Assembly: GCA_947365245.1 (NCBI GenBank)
Contig: CANAWG010000015.1
Location: 16,708 to 80,707, forward strand
DNA from: an uncultured Oscillibacter sp.
GTDB lineage: Bacteria > Bacillota > Clostridia > Oscillospirales > Oscillospiraceae
Length of the DNA: 64,000 nucleotides
Direction of reading: 5' to 3'
Both the position numbers and the translations under genes were made by a program. Position 1 is the stretch's first letter. Every line of letters begins with the position of its first letter. Positions 27,940 to 37,663 of the stretch are shown here, piece after piece. The notes beneath the pieces were generated by a model. That model ran no database searches, was not told the origin of the DNA, and saw only the letters and a list, made by a program, of their open reading frames with translations.

Positions 27940-29202
27940 ATGGATGTTCTGGAAAAGCTGACCATCCTCACCGACGCCGCCAAGTATGACGCCGCCTGCA
28001 CCTCCAGCGGCGGCAGCCGTACGGCCAAACGGGGATACATTGGAAATACCTCCACCTCCCTGGCCGGATGCTGCCACTCGTTCTCCGCCGACGGGCGGTG
28101 CGTCACGCTGCTGAAGGTGCTGATGACCAACCGCTGCGTATACGACTGCAAGTACTGCGTCAACCGCCGCAGCAACGAGACGAGGCGGGCCGCTTTCACC
28201 CCGGAGGAGCTGGCGGATCTGACCATCAATTTCTACCGGCGGAACTATATCGAGGGGCTCTTTCTCTCCTCCGGTGTCTTCCGCAGCCCGGACTACACCA
28301 CGGAACTGATGATCCGCTCCCTGCGTCTTCTGCGGGAGACCTACCGCTTCAACGGCTACATCCACGCCAAGGCCATCCCCGGCACCGCGCCGGAGCTGGT
28401 GGAGCAGCTGGGTTTTCTGGCGGACCGGCTCAGCGTCAACATTGAGCTGCCCTCGGAGGCGGGGCTGCGGGCCCTGGCGCCGGACAAGACCAAACAGGCA
28501 ATTCTGGCCCCCATGCGGCAGATCCAGACCCGGAACAGGCAGAGCAAAGAGGAGCTGGTGAAATACCGCCACGCCCCCAAGTTCGCCCCCGCCGGCCAGA
28601 GCACCCAGCTGATCGTGGGGGCCACGGCGGACAACGACTTTCACATCCTGCGCCTCACCCAGGGGCTCTATGACCGCTACCGGCTCAAGCGGGTGTTCTA
28701 CTCCGCCTACGTGCCAGTGGTGGAGCACGCCCTGTTGCCCGCCAGGGATGTCAAGCCGCCCCTTTTGCGGGAGCACCGGCTGTACCAGGCGGACTGGCTG
28801 CTGCGGTTCTACGGCTTCCGGGCCGAGGAGCTGCTGGACGAGGCCCACCCGGACTTCGATCCCCGGGTGGATCCCAAGTGCAGCTGGGCCCTGGCCCACC
28901 CGGCATTCTTCCCTGTGGAGGTCAACCGGGCGGACTATGAGTCTTTGCTGCGGATCCCCGGCGTGGGCGTCACCTCCGCCAGGCGCATCCTGTCCGCCCG
29001 CAGGACCGGCCCCCTCCACATTGAAAACCTGCCGAAACAGGGGGTGGTGATGAAGCGGGCCCAGTACTTTCTCACCGCCTCCGGCAAAATGGCCGACGGC
29101 CTCCGCTTCACCCAGGACAGCCTCCTGCGGGGGCTGATTGCCGCGGAGCGGCCCCTGCTGCCCCAGCCGCCCATGGAGCAGCTGTCCCTTTTCGCCGTGT
29201 GA
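27940..29202 (+). CDS. Putative DNA modification/repair radical SAM protein (TIGR03916-like)
   Basis: 420 aa, CVYDCKYCVNRR radical SAM cysteine motif, C-terminal helix-hairpin-helix-like IPGVGVTSARRIL; paired with TIGR03915-like gene. Confidence 0.88.
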   Translation: MDVLEKLTILTDAAKYDAACTSSGGSRTAKRGYIGNTSTSLAGCCHSFSADGRCVTLLKVLMTNRCVYDCKYCVNRRSNETRRAAFTPEELADLTINFYRRNYIEGLFLSSGVFRSPDYTTELMIRSLRLLRETYRFNGYIHAKAIPGTAPELVEQLGFLADRLSVNIELPSEAGLRALAPDKTKQAILAPMRQIQTRNRQSKEELVKYRHAPKFAPAGQSTQLIVGATADNDFHILRLTQGLYDRYRLKRVFYSAYVPVVEHALLPARDVKPPLLREHRLYQADWLLRFYGFRAEELLDEAHPDFDPRVDPKCSWALAHPAFFPVEVNRADYESLLRIPGVGVTSARRILSARRTGPLHIENLPKQGVVMKRAQYFLTASGKMADGLRFTQDSLLRGLIAAERPLLPQPPMEQLSLFAV

Positions 29203-29216
29203 CCGGGAGAACCCAA

Positions 29217-30074
29217 ATGACAGAAATGGTCTACTGCTACGACGGCAGCTTTGAGGGCTTCCTCTGCTGCGTCTTCGAGAGCTACGCCAAAAGAGAAGTC
29301 CTCACCGCTATCTGCTGCGATGAGGACTTTGTTCCAATGCTCTTTGCCAGCCGGTCCATTTTGACCGATCGGGACCAGGCCGGCCGGGTGTACCGAAAGG
29401 TGGTCAAGTGCTCCCCCCACGCGGCGGAGCTGCTGCGCAAGGGATTTCTCACCTGCCTTCCGGACCGGGAGATTCACCTCTACCACCTGATTCAAAAGCT
29501 GCTGCGGGACGGCCCCGGCTTTCTAAGCAACCTCTCCGACCCGGTGCTCTACCCCGTTGCCAAGGCCGTGCGGCACCTGGAGGGCGAGGCCCATCTCCTG
29601 AAAGGGTTCGTCCGCTTCTCCGATCTGGGGGGCGTACTGGGCGGCGAGATCGAGCCGAAAAACCGGGTGCTGCCCATCCTGCGGAGCCACTTCTGCGCCC
29701 GGTATCTGGGCGAGAGGTTCTTCCTCTACGACCGCACCCACCGCGAGGCCCTCTTCTACGCCGCGGGGAAGTCCGTCATCCGCCCGCTGGCGGATTTCCA
29801 GATGGCCCCGCCGGACGAGACGGAGGCCTCCTACCGGCTCCTCTGGAAGCGGTTTTACGACACCGTCGCCATCCGGGAGCGGTACAACCCCAAATGCCGG
29901 CAGACGAATATGCCCAAGCGCTACTGGAACACCATGACCGAGTTCCAGGACGCGTCCTACTTCAAGGCCCGAAGCTCTCCCGCAGCCGTTTCAGCCCCCG
30001 GCGCTCCAGCCGGGATATCTGCACCTGGGACACCCCCAGCACCCGGGCGGTCCGCTCCTGGGTCAGCCCCTTGA
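29217..30074 (+). CDS. TIGR03915-like putative DNA repair/metabolism protein
   Basis: MTEMVYCYDGSFEGFLCCVFESYAKRE...LWKRFYDTVAIRERYNPKCRQTNMPKRYWNTMTEFQ, partner of the radical SAM protein. Confidence 0.85.
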   Translation: MTEMVYCYDGSFEGFLCCVFESYAKREVLTAICCDEDFVPMLFASRSILTDRDQAGRVYRKVVKCSPHAAELLRKGFLTCLPDREIHLYHLIQKLLRDGPGFLSNLSDPVLYPVAKAVRHLEGEAHLLKGFVRFSDLGGVLGGEIEPKNRVLPILRSHFCARYLGERFFLYDRTHREALFYAAGKSVIRPLADFQMAPPDETEASYRLLWKRFYDTVAIRERYNPKCRQTNMPKRYWNTMTEFQDASYFKARSSPAAVSAPGAPAGISAPGTPPAPGRSAPGSAP

Positions 30075-30666
30075 AATACCGCAGCAGAATGGTCATCCGC
30101 TCTTTCTCCGGCAGCTGGTCGATGGCCTCCCGCAGGGCGATGCGCTCCACCATGGCCTCCTCCGGGGCCTCCGTGCCCAGCACGCCCTCCAGCGTCAACC
30201 CGTCGATGGTCTCCTGCTGGAGGGACTCCGGCGCGTCGGTGGCCAGGTCGATCTGGGCGATCTCCTCCGCCGTCAGGCCGGAGGCCTCCGACAGCTCCGA
30301 GAGCACCGGCTCCCTCCCCAGCTCGTGGCGCAGCCGCTCCCGCAGGCCGTAGAGCATCTGGGCCTGTTCCCGCAGACTCCGGCCCACCTTTATCGCGCCG
30401 TCGTCCCGCAGAAACCGCCGGATCTCCCCGGCGATCTTGGGGACGGCGTAGGTGGAAAAGCAGGTGCCGTAGTCGAAGTCGAAGCCTTGGACGGCTTTCA
30501 AAAAACCCAGGCACCCCAGCTGGTAGAGGTCCTCCGGGTCCACGCCCCGACCATAGTACCGCCGCACCACGCTCCAGATCAGGCCGTTGTTCTCGATGAC
30601 CGCCTGCTCACAGGCCTCCCGGTCCCCCTCCTGCGCCGCCCGCAAAAGCTCCAGCGCGGCGCTCAT
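29962..30666 (-). CDS. sigF: RNA polymerase sporulation sigma factor SigF
   Basis: 234 aa sigma-70 family; spoIIAA-spoIIAB-sigF gene order. Confidence 0.93.
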   Translation of the reverse strand: MSAALELLRAAQEGDREACEQAVIENNGLIWSVVRRYYGRGVDPEDLYQLGCLGFLKAVQGFDFDYGTCFSTYAVPKIAGEIRRFLRDDGAIKVGRSLREQAQMLYGLRERLRHELGREPVLSELSEASGLTAEEIAQIDLATDAPESLQQETIDGLTLEGVLGTEAPEEAMVERIALREAIDQLPEKERMTILLRYFKGLTQERTARVLGVSQVQISRLERRGLKRLRESFGP

Positions 30667-31112
30667 TTCGCCGCTTTCAGCCGCGGCGCCAGCCGCTTTT
30701 TCATCACGACGGAGGTGCCCTTTCCGGGCACGGAGCGCACCGCCAGCCTGTCCATAAAGCTCTCCATGATGGTAAAGCCCATGCCGCTGCGCTCCGCACC
30801 GCCGGTGGTGAACATGGGCTGCCGGGCTCTGTCCACATCCGGGATGCCCCGGCCGTGGTCCCGCACCGTGATCTCCAGCGTGTTCTCCGGGCAGACGCGC
30901 ACTTTCACCACCACCTTGCCGATGGAGTCCGGATAGCCGTGGACGATGGCGTTGGTCACCGCCTCGCTGACGGCGGTCTTGATGTCCTCCAGCTCGTTGA
31001 GGGTGGGATCCATCTGAGCCGCGAAGCTGGCCACGGCGGAGCGGGCAAAGGCCTCGTTGCTGCTGCGGCTGGGAAATTCCAGCGTGACCTCATTGGCCGC
31101 TTTTGTCTTCAT
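30663..31112 (-). CDS. spoIIAB: Anti-sigma F factor SpoIIAB
   Basis: GHKL ATPase: AVSEAVTNAIVHGYP, DHGRGIPDVDRARQPMFTTGG. Confidence 0.93.
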   Translation of the reverse strand: MKTKAANEVTLEFPSRSSNEAFARSAVASFAAQMDPTLNELEDIKTAVSEAVTNAIVHGYPDSIGKVVVKVRVCPENTLEITVRDHGRGIPDVDRARQPMFTTGGAERSGMGFTIMESFMDRLAVRSVPGKGTSVVMKKRLAPRLKAAK

Positions 31113-31126
31113 TATGTAAACCTCCT

Positions 31127-31432
31127 TTATCGAATCGTCACCAGCCGGCCGATACCGGCGGCGTCCAGGACCCGCCGGGCCTGGGGCGGCACGTTGCACA
31201 CCAGCACGCTGCCGTCCAGCAGCTGCATCCGCTGCTGCGCCCGCAGGATCAGCGCGATGCCGGAGCTGTCCATAAACGTCACGCCGGCCAGATCCAGCAC
31301 CAGTCTGGCGGGCAGGGCCGCGTCCACCGCCAGCTCCAGCTCCCGCAGCGCGTCCCGCACGCCGTGGTGGTCGATCTCCCCGGAGAGCTCCAAAAGCAGC
31401 TTCCGATCCACGCTCTTTGCGTTAATCTCCAT
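31127..31432 (-). CDS. spoIIAA: Anti-sigma F factor antagonist SpoIIAA
   Basis: STAS domain, LVLDLAGVTFMDSSGIALIL. Confidence 0.93.
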   Translation of the reverse strand: MEINAKSVDRKLLLELSGEIDHHGVRDALRELELAVDAALPARLVLDLAGVTFMDSSGIALILRAQQRMQLLDGSVLVCNVPPQARRVLDAAGIGRLVTIR

Positions 31433-31563
31433 ATCGTTCGCCCCTTTTCGTCTTTCGTATCAAGAAACACCGCAAGGCGCTGCGCCTTACGGTGATGATA
31501 GCATATCCCGCGTTTGCTTTCTGTCGAAACCCTTGGGATTTCTATGGAAATTTCCGTGTTCGC

Positions 31564-32121
31564 TCATTTTCCAGACTTTCCGGGCGGTTTTCGCAGCCGC
31601 AGCTCCACACCCCGCCGCTCCGCCGCCTCATTGCACAGCGCCGCGGCGCGGCCGGCCCGCTCCTTGAGCGGAAGATCGGATGCCTCTTCCGCCAGCCGCA
31701 CCAGGATCTCCCGCAGGTCCTCCAGCTCCAGCAGGTTCGCCGCCAGGGAGAACAGCGTCTTCCGCCTGCCGTCATTGTAACGCTCCAGCAAAGTCCCCAG
31801 GAGCTCGCACCGCTCCCGCTGCTCCGCCTGATAGGCCTCAACGCCGTCCCGTCGGGCCCGCTCCAGGTCCCGCAGGCGGTTGCGGTGGGTGATAAAGCTG
31901 TCGTACGCGTCCTCACGCTCATAGCGGGCGCAGGGGAACTCCCCACACTGAAAGCAGTATTCCACACCGCCGTGATCCAGGCCGCACCGGGCCACGGCGC
32001 AGCTCTGGTTGCCCTCTCCCCCGCCGCAGCCGGGGCAGTATCCGCCCAGGCGCATGGTGCACAGGCCGCAGTTCAGCCCGCAGAGGGAGAGCAGCTGATC
32101 CGATCTCGTAAAGCCTTTCAT
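31564..32121 (-). CDS. DUF3795-like cysteine-rich protein
   Basis: CGLNCGLCTMRLGGYCPGCGGGEGNQSCAVARC...YCFQCGEFPC. Confidence 0.7.
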   Translation of the reverse strand: MKGFTRSDQLLSLCGLNCGLCTMRLGGYCPGCGGGEGNQSCAVARCGLDHGGVEYCFQCGEFPCARYEREDAYDSFITHRNRLRDLERARRDGVEAYQAEQRERCELLGTLLERYNDGRRKTLFSLAANLLELEDLREILVRLAEEASDLPLKERAGRAAALCNEAAERRGVELRLRKPPGKSGK

Positions 32122-32248
32122 ATAAACTCCAATCGTCTGATTTTCGGAAAGAACACCATGAGAGAAATCTTTCCGCCTCCGAAGCACAACGCCGGGTGAG
32201 AACCGAAGGGCAGTCCGGCTCCCCTCTCTTTCGCTCAGTTCCGCAAAG

Positions 32249-32281
32249 GGCCCCGCCGAAACTCCGGCGGGGCCCTTCCAC
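32249..32281. terminator. Terminator after valS
   Basis: AAGGGCCCCGCCGAAACTCCGGCGGGGCCCTT. Confidence 0.75.
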
Positions 32282-32287
32282 TGCTCT

Positions 32288-34942
32288 TTACGGCCGCATG
32301 GCCTTGGCGGACTCCTCCAGCTTGGCGATGAGCTCCTTGAACTTGGCGGCCTTTTCCCGCTCCACGTTCACCACCGCCTCCGGGGCCCGGGAGACGAACT
32401 TCTCGTTGGAGAGCTTCTGCTCCACGATCCGCAGGCCGTTTTGGGCCTTTTCGATCTCCCGCTCGATCCGCGCCAGCTCCTCGGCCGTGTCCACCAGCTC
32501 GCTGAGGGGCAGGTAGGCCGTGGCGTTATGGGTGACCACCGTCACCTGTCCGGCGGTGTCGGCGGGAGCCGCCTGGGCGAAGGTCACCCGGGAGGCGTAA
32601 GCCAGCCGCTGGATGAAGTGCAGACCCTGGGCGTAGATCTCCGGCACGGCGGTGACCAGCAGAATCTCCGCCTTCTTGGCTGGCGGCACGTTCATCTCCG
32701 CCCGCCGGGCCCGGATGGCCTTGATAGTGTCCATCACGGCCTCCATGGCGGTCTCCTCCGCCGGGAAGCGCAGCTCCTCACGGTACTCCGGCCACCGGGA
32801 GGTCATCAGGAACTTCTCTCCGCCATCGGAGCCCGCCTGCGGGGGCAGGGCCTGGAAGATCTCCTCGGTGATAAAGGGCATAAAGGGGTGCAGCAGCTTC
32901 AAAAGCTCCACCAGCACATAGCACAGGACGTTCTGGGCCGTCAGGCTGGCAGCGCGGTCCTCCCCGTTCAGCCGGGTCTTGGTGAACTCAATATACCAGT
33001 CGCAGTAGGTGTCCCACAGGAAGTCGTAGACCTTGGCAGAGGCCACGCCGATCTCGTAGCTGTCCAGGTTCTCCGTGACCTCTCTCACCAGGGTATTCAG
33101 CTTGGAGAGAACCCACTTGTCCTCCGGAGCCAATTTGTCCGCCTCCGGCAGGGCGTAGCTCTCCAGCTCCAAATTCATCATCACGAAGCGGCTGGCGTTC
33201 CAGATCTTGTTGGCGAAGTTCCGCATGGCCTCGCACTTCTCGGTGTAGAAGCGCATGTCGTTGCCGGGGCTGTTGCCGGTGATGAGGTTGAACCGGAGGG
33301 CGTCCGCGCCGTACTTCTCCGCCACCTCCAGGGGGTCGATGCCATTGCCCAGGGACTTGGACATCTTCCGGCCCTTGTCGTCCCGCACCAGGCCGTGGAT
33401 CAGCACCGTGTGGAAGGGGATCTTCTTCATCTGCTCACAGCCGGAGAAGATCATCCGGGAGACCCAGAAGAAGATGATGTCGTAGCCAGTGACCATGACG
33501 GAGGTGGGATAGAAGTACTCCAGGTCCGCCGTCTTTTCCGGCCAGCCCAGGGTGGAGAAAGGCCACAGGGCGGAGGAGAACCAAGTGTCCAGCACGTCGG
33601 GATCCCGGGTCAGATGCGTGCTGCCGCACTTTTCACACTTGGCGGGGTCCTCCCGGGAGACATTGATGTGGCCGCACTCGTCGCAGTACCAGGCGGGGAT
33701 CTGGTGGCCCCACCACAGCTGGCGGGAGATGCACCAGTCGTGGACGTTCTCCATCCAGTTGGTGTAAATCTTGGAGAAGCGGTCGGGGACAAATTTGACC
33801 TCCCCCTCCCGGACCACCCGGAGGGCCTCCTTGGCCAGGGGCTCCATCTTCACAAACCACTGGGCGGAGATCAGGGGCTCCACGTCGTTGTGGCAGCGGT
33901 AGCAGGTGCCCACGTTGTGGCTGTAGGGCTCGGTCTTGACCAGGTACCCCTGCTCCTCCAGGTCCTTGACAATGGCCTTGCGGCACTCGTAGCGGTCCAT
34001 CCCGTTATAGGGCCCGCCGTTTTCGTTGATTCTGCCGTCGTCGCCGATGCAGCGGATAATCTCAAGGCCATGGCGCTGGCCCACCTCGAAGTCGTTGGGG
34101 TCGTGGGCGGGGGTCATCTTCACCGCGCCGGTGCCGAAGCCGATCTCGCAGTACTCGTCCCCCACGATGGGAATCTCCCGGTTCATGATGGGCAGGATGC
34201 ACTTCTTGCCGATCAGGTGCTTGAACCGCTCGTCGGCCGGGTTCACGGCAACGCCCGTGTCGCCCATCATGGTCTCCGGGCGGGTGGTGGCCACGACGAG
34301 GTCGCCGGAGCCGTCGGCCAGGGGGTAGCGGATGTGCCACAGGTGGCCGGGCTTGTCCTGGTACTCCACCTCCGCGTCGGAGAGGGCGGTGACGCAGTGG
34401 GGGCACCAGTTGATGATGCGGCTGCCCTTGTAGATGAGGCCCTTGTCGTAGAGCTCGCAGAAAGTCTCCCGGACGGCCTTGGAGCAGCCCTCGTCCATGG
34501 TGAAGCGGGAGCGGGACCAGTCGCAGGAGACGCCCATCTTCTTTTGCTGCTGGACGATGCGCCCGCCGTACTCCTCTTTCCATTTCCAGACCCGCTGGAG
34601 GAACTTCTCCCGGCCCAGGTCGTAGCGGGTCAGGCCCTCCTTGGTCCGCAGCTCCTCCTCCACCTTGATCTGGGTGGCGATGCCGGCGTGGTCCACGCCG
34701 GGAACCCAGAGGGCGGCGTAGCCCTGCATCCGCTTGAAGCGGGTGAGGATGTCCTGGAGGGTGCAGTCCATGGCGTGGCCCATGTGGAGCTGGCCCGTGA
34801 CGTTGGGGGGCGGCATGACGATGGAGAAAGGCTTCTTCTCGGGGTCCGGGTCGCCCTTGAAGCAGTTCCCTTTCTCCCACATCTCGTAGATACGCCCCTC
34901 CACCTGCTGGGGCTCGTACACCTTGGGCAGTTCTTTTCTCAT
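32288..34942 (-). CDS. valS: Valyl-tRNA synthetase
   Basis: 884 aa, PPPNVTGQLHMGHAMD and KMSKSLGNGIDP motifs. Confidence 0.97.
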   Translation of the reverse strand: MRKELPKVYEPQQVEGRIYEMWEKGNCFKGDPDPEKKPFSIVMPPPNVTGQLHMGHAMDCTLQDILTRFKRMQGYAALWVPGVDHAGIATQIKVEEELRTKEGLTRYDLGREKFLQRVWKWKEEYGGRIVQQQKKMGVSCDWSRSRFTMDEGCSKAVRETFCELYDKGLIYKGSRIINWCPHCVTALSDAEVEYQDKPGHLWHIRYPLADGSGDLVVATTRPETMMGDTGVAVNPADERFKHLIGKKCILPIMNREIPIVGDEYCEIGFGTGAVKMTPAHDPNDFEVGQRHGLEIIRCIGDDGRINENGGPYNGMDRYECRKAIVKDLEEQGYLVKTEPYSHNVGTCYRCHNDVEPLISAQWFVKMEPLAKEALRVVREGEVKFVPDRFSKIYTNWMENVHDWCISRQLWWGHQIPAWYCDECGHINVSREDPAKCEKCGSTHLTRDPDVLDTWFSSALWPFSTLGWPEKTADLEYFYPTSVMVTGYDIIFFWVSRMIFSGCEQMKKIPFHTVLIHGLVRDDKGRKMSKSLGNGIDPLEVAEKYGADALRFNLITGNSPGNDMRFYTEKCEAMRNFANKIWNASRFVMMNLELESYALPEADKLAPEDKWVLSKLNTLVREVTENLDSYEIGVASAKVYDFLWDTYCDWYIEFTKTRLNGEDRAASLTAQNVLCYVLVELLKLLHPFMPFITEEIFQALPPQAGSDGGEKFLMTSRWPEYREELRFPAEETAMEAVMDTIKAIRARRAEMNVPPAKKAEILLVTAVPEIYAQGLHFIQRLAYASRVTFAQAAPADTAGQVTVVTHNATAYLPLSELVDTAEELARIEREIEKAQNGLRIVEQKLSNEKFVSRAPEAVVNVEREKAAKFKELIAKLEESAKAMRP

Positions 34943-35050
34943 GTTGATTCTCCTTTATTTGATCAATGATTCTTATGGAAGTTGTCTATCGATAGAAGAT
35001 CATAGCCGGGTGAGGGTGAACACATCGGTCCGCCCATACAGTCCCATCGC

Positions 35051-35611
35051 CTATTTTATCCTCTCTACAATCCATCCTGTTTCTCTTTCCAGGAAGCTTC
35101 GGAAGTCCTCCGGCGTTCCCCCGGCAAAGCCACGCTTCGGCAGGAGCAGGGGCGGACGGTCCGCAAAAAAGAGATAAAACCGTTTCGCGTCCTCCCAGAC
35201 GCTGATGATGGACGAATAGCCCAGGCGGACCTTCCCGGAGACGTTCCAAAATGCAAAGCATCCGTCCCCAAAGAACGCCGCCCGAACAGGGTCAGAAAGG
35301 GGAATCTCCTCCTTGGGCAGGTAATCCGTCTCCCTGGCGGGGGAGCGCCTCCGCACCGAAAAGGTAACAACGCCGCAGACAAGCATAATTACGGCACAGG
35401 GCAAATACCACACACTCATCCCACCGCTGCCAATGGCATACAAGGCCAACAGGCCCATCGCCGTACATATAAAACGGCTCAGTTGATCTCCAAGCCAGCC
35501 CAGCTTATCCCTCCGGCGCTTCCTGCGGGCCTCCCGCATACGCCGGTCTCTCAGCCGTTGATACGCGGCCCGGTCCTCCTCCGTCAGGGTTTCCCGCACT
35601 AAGAAAACCAT
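35051..35611 (-). CDS. YcxB-like membrane protein (uncharacterised)
   Basis: 186 aa, two central hydrophobic segments and C-terminal LGYSSIISVWEDAKRFYLFFADRPPLLLPKRGF. Confidence 0.6.
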   Translation of the reverse strand: MVFLVRETLTEEDRAAYQRLRDRRMREARRKRRRDKLGWLGDQLSRFICTAMGLLALYAIGSGGMSVWYLPCAVIMLVCGVVTFSVRRRSPARETDYLPKEEIPLSDPVRAAFFGDGCFAFWNVSGKVRLGYSSIISVWEDAKRFYLFFADRPPLLLPKRGFAGGTPEDFRSFLERETGWIVERIK

Positions 35612-35635
35612 CCTGTCCCCCCCCCCCGAAAAAAA

Positions 35636-35890
35636 GAAAAACGCCCTGAGCCTTTCGGCTCAGGGCGAACAGATCTGTCCGCGGTACCACCTGAATTCGC
35701 GCTTTTCAAAAGCGCGCCCTCACGGGCGCTCTCACGCCCTCTCCCGGTAACGGGGGACACCGCCGCGGCCTACTGCTTTTTCAGCCGCGATGCTCCGGGA
35801 CGACTTCTCCGGCGGCCTCCCGGGAGCTTGCACCATCCGCTCCCTCTCTGCGCGTCCGCCTGCCGGGTACTGCTTCCCATCCTCGCAGTT
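35636..35890 (-). promoter_or_regulatory. T-box leader, probably valine-responsive
   Basis: Minus strand GATGGGAAGCAGTACCCGG...GCAGAGAGGGAGC..ATGGTGCAAGC...GAAGTCGTCC...AATTCAGGTGGTACCGCG then terminator CGCCCTGAGCCGAAAGGCTCAGGGCGTTTTT; TTGACA-17-TATACT upstream. Confidence 0.88.
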
Positions 35891-35954
35891 TCACACTTGC
35901 GCCAGTATAATATATCCGGCCCGAAATGTCAAGTGCTCCATCTCCCGCCGCCGC

Positions 35955-36875
35955 TCACGCCTCCGGCTGCGCCGCGCTCTTTCGCTCCGGCAGCTGGGCC
36001 AGCACCACGGCCGCCAGCATCAGCACACAGCCCAGGTACTCTTTCCCGCTCATCTGGTTTCCAAACGCCACGGCCCCCGCGATGGTGGCGAACACCGACT
36101 CCAGACTCAGCAGCAGCGACACCACCGTGGGGTTGGAGCCCTTCTGGGCCACGATCTGCAGAGTATAGGCCACGCCGCTGGAGAACACGCCCACGAACAA
36201 AATGGGCCCGGCGCAGAGGCGGACGGCCTCCCAGGTGGGGCTCTCCGTCACCAGCATCCCCACGGCGGACAGCGCCGCCGCCACCAGAAACTGGACGCAG
36301 GACATCTCCACGCCGTCCACCTTCTGGGTGAAGTGGTCGATAACCAGGATGTGGCCCGCGAAGCAGAACGCGCACAGCAGGATGTAGAAATCACCGGCGG
36401 CGATGGTGAACTCCTCGGTGATGCACAGGCAGTAGAGGCCCGCCACCGCCAGCACGATGCCCAGCCAGATGCTCCTGGGGGCTTTCTTTTTGAGGAACAG
36501 GCCCAAAATGGGCACAATGACGATGTACAGCGCCGTGATAAAGCCCGCCTTGCCGGGAGTGGTGCTCTCGATGCCCTTTTGCTGGAGGTTGGCGGCCACC
36601 GTCAGCGCCACGCCGCAGCACGCGCCGCCCAGGAGCAGCTCTTTGCGGTAGGCGGGGGTGGATTTCTCCGCCTCCTCCCTGCCGGCCTTGCGCCGCGCCG
36701 CCCGCAGCACCACGCACACCACCAGCAAAAAGAGAAACGCCACCGCCGAGCGGGCCGCGTTGAACGTGAAAGGCCCCACGAAGTCCGCCCCCACGCTCTG
36801 AAACACGAACGCCGTACCCCAGATCAGCGCCGCCAGCACGGGCAGCACGTTCTGCCGAATCCAATTTGTCCTCAT
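35955..36875 (-). CDS. EamA/DMT-family transporter
   Basis: 306 aa, ten hydrophobic segments, duplicated EamA architecture. Confidence 0.88.
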   Translation of the reverse strand: MRTNWIRQNVLPVLAALIWGTAFVFQSVGADFVGPFTFNAARSAVAFLFLLVVCVVLRAARRKAGREEAEKSTPAYRKELLLGGACCGVALTVAANLQQKGIESTTPGKAGFITALYIVIVPILGLFLKKKAPRSIWLGIVLAVAGLYCLCITEEFTIAAGDFYILLCAFCFAGHILVIDHFTQKVDGVEMSCVQFLVAAALSAVGMLVTESPTWEAVRLCAGPILFVGVFSSGVAYTLQIVAQKGSNPTVVSLLLSLESVFATIAGAVAFGNQMSGKEYLGCVLMLAAVVLAQLPERKSAAQPEA

Positions 36876-37054
36876 ATATCTTGTCTCATCTTCCTTCCTG
36901 TGATATACTGTTGAGAAAACTCCGGAACGGCCGCCCTCCGCCCCTTGGGGAACGCGGGCGGAGGCCCATCCGGAAAATCCTCAGGTATCGTATCATAAAG
37001 GCGGAAAATTGGCAAGCCCATGCGCGCAGGATTTCCGCCGGAGAGGAGGCCGCC

Positions 37055-37645
37055 GTGGAATTTCGGGCGCTGCGCGAACCGGAGATTCGGGACTGGTACA
37101 CCCAGGAGTTCATCAAAACTTTCCCCCCCAACGAGCAAAAGCCGCTGGAGCTGATTCTGGCGCTGGCGGACGCGGGCCGCTATACCCTTATGGGATTGTA
37201 CGACGGCGACGACCTGCTGGGCTACGCCTCCCTCCAGACCCACCCGGACCACCCCGCCTACGTCCTGCTGGACTATCTGGGCGTCACCGCCGCGCGGCGA
37301 AACGGCGGCCTGGGAGCGCGGATCCTCTCCCTCTTGGAGGAGCGGTTCCAGGACAATGTCCATGTGATCGTGGAGGCGGAGAGCCCCGTCCCCGGCGGAG
37401 ACGAGGCGGAAAGCCGCCTGCGCACCCGCCGCATCGGCTTCTACGAGCGCTGCGGCTGCCGCCGGGTCTACGAGATGGGCGCCTGCGGCATCCGCTGCCA
37501 GGCCCTGACCCTGGGGGAGCCGGGAGACCTGGCGCCCCTGATGGCGGCCCATCGGGCCATCTACGGCCCCGGCCGCCCGGATATCACCATCCCCCTGGGG
37601 CGGTCGGACACCCCCCGCCCCGCCTGCTGGGGCAGAGACACGTGA
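37055..37645 (+). CDS. GNAT-family N-acetyltransferase
   Basis: Probable GTG start at 37055 after GGAGAGGAGG; VLLDYLGVTAARRNGGLGARILSLLEERF. Confidence 0.72.
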   Translation: MEFRALREPEIRDWYTQEFIKTFPPNEQKPLELILALADAGRYTLMGLYDGDDLLGYASLQTHPDHPAYVLLDYLGVTAARRNGGLGARILSLLEERFQDNVHVIVEAESPVPGGDEAESRLRTRRIGFYERCGCRRVYEMGACGIRCQALTLGEPGDLAPLMAAHRAIYGPGRPDITIPLGRSDTPRPACWGRDT

Positions 37646-37663
37646 GAAAAAGGAGACACGGCC

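Noticed and set aside
32441-34969. 842-aa plus-strand ORF
   Set aside because: Antisense to valS; mirror frame
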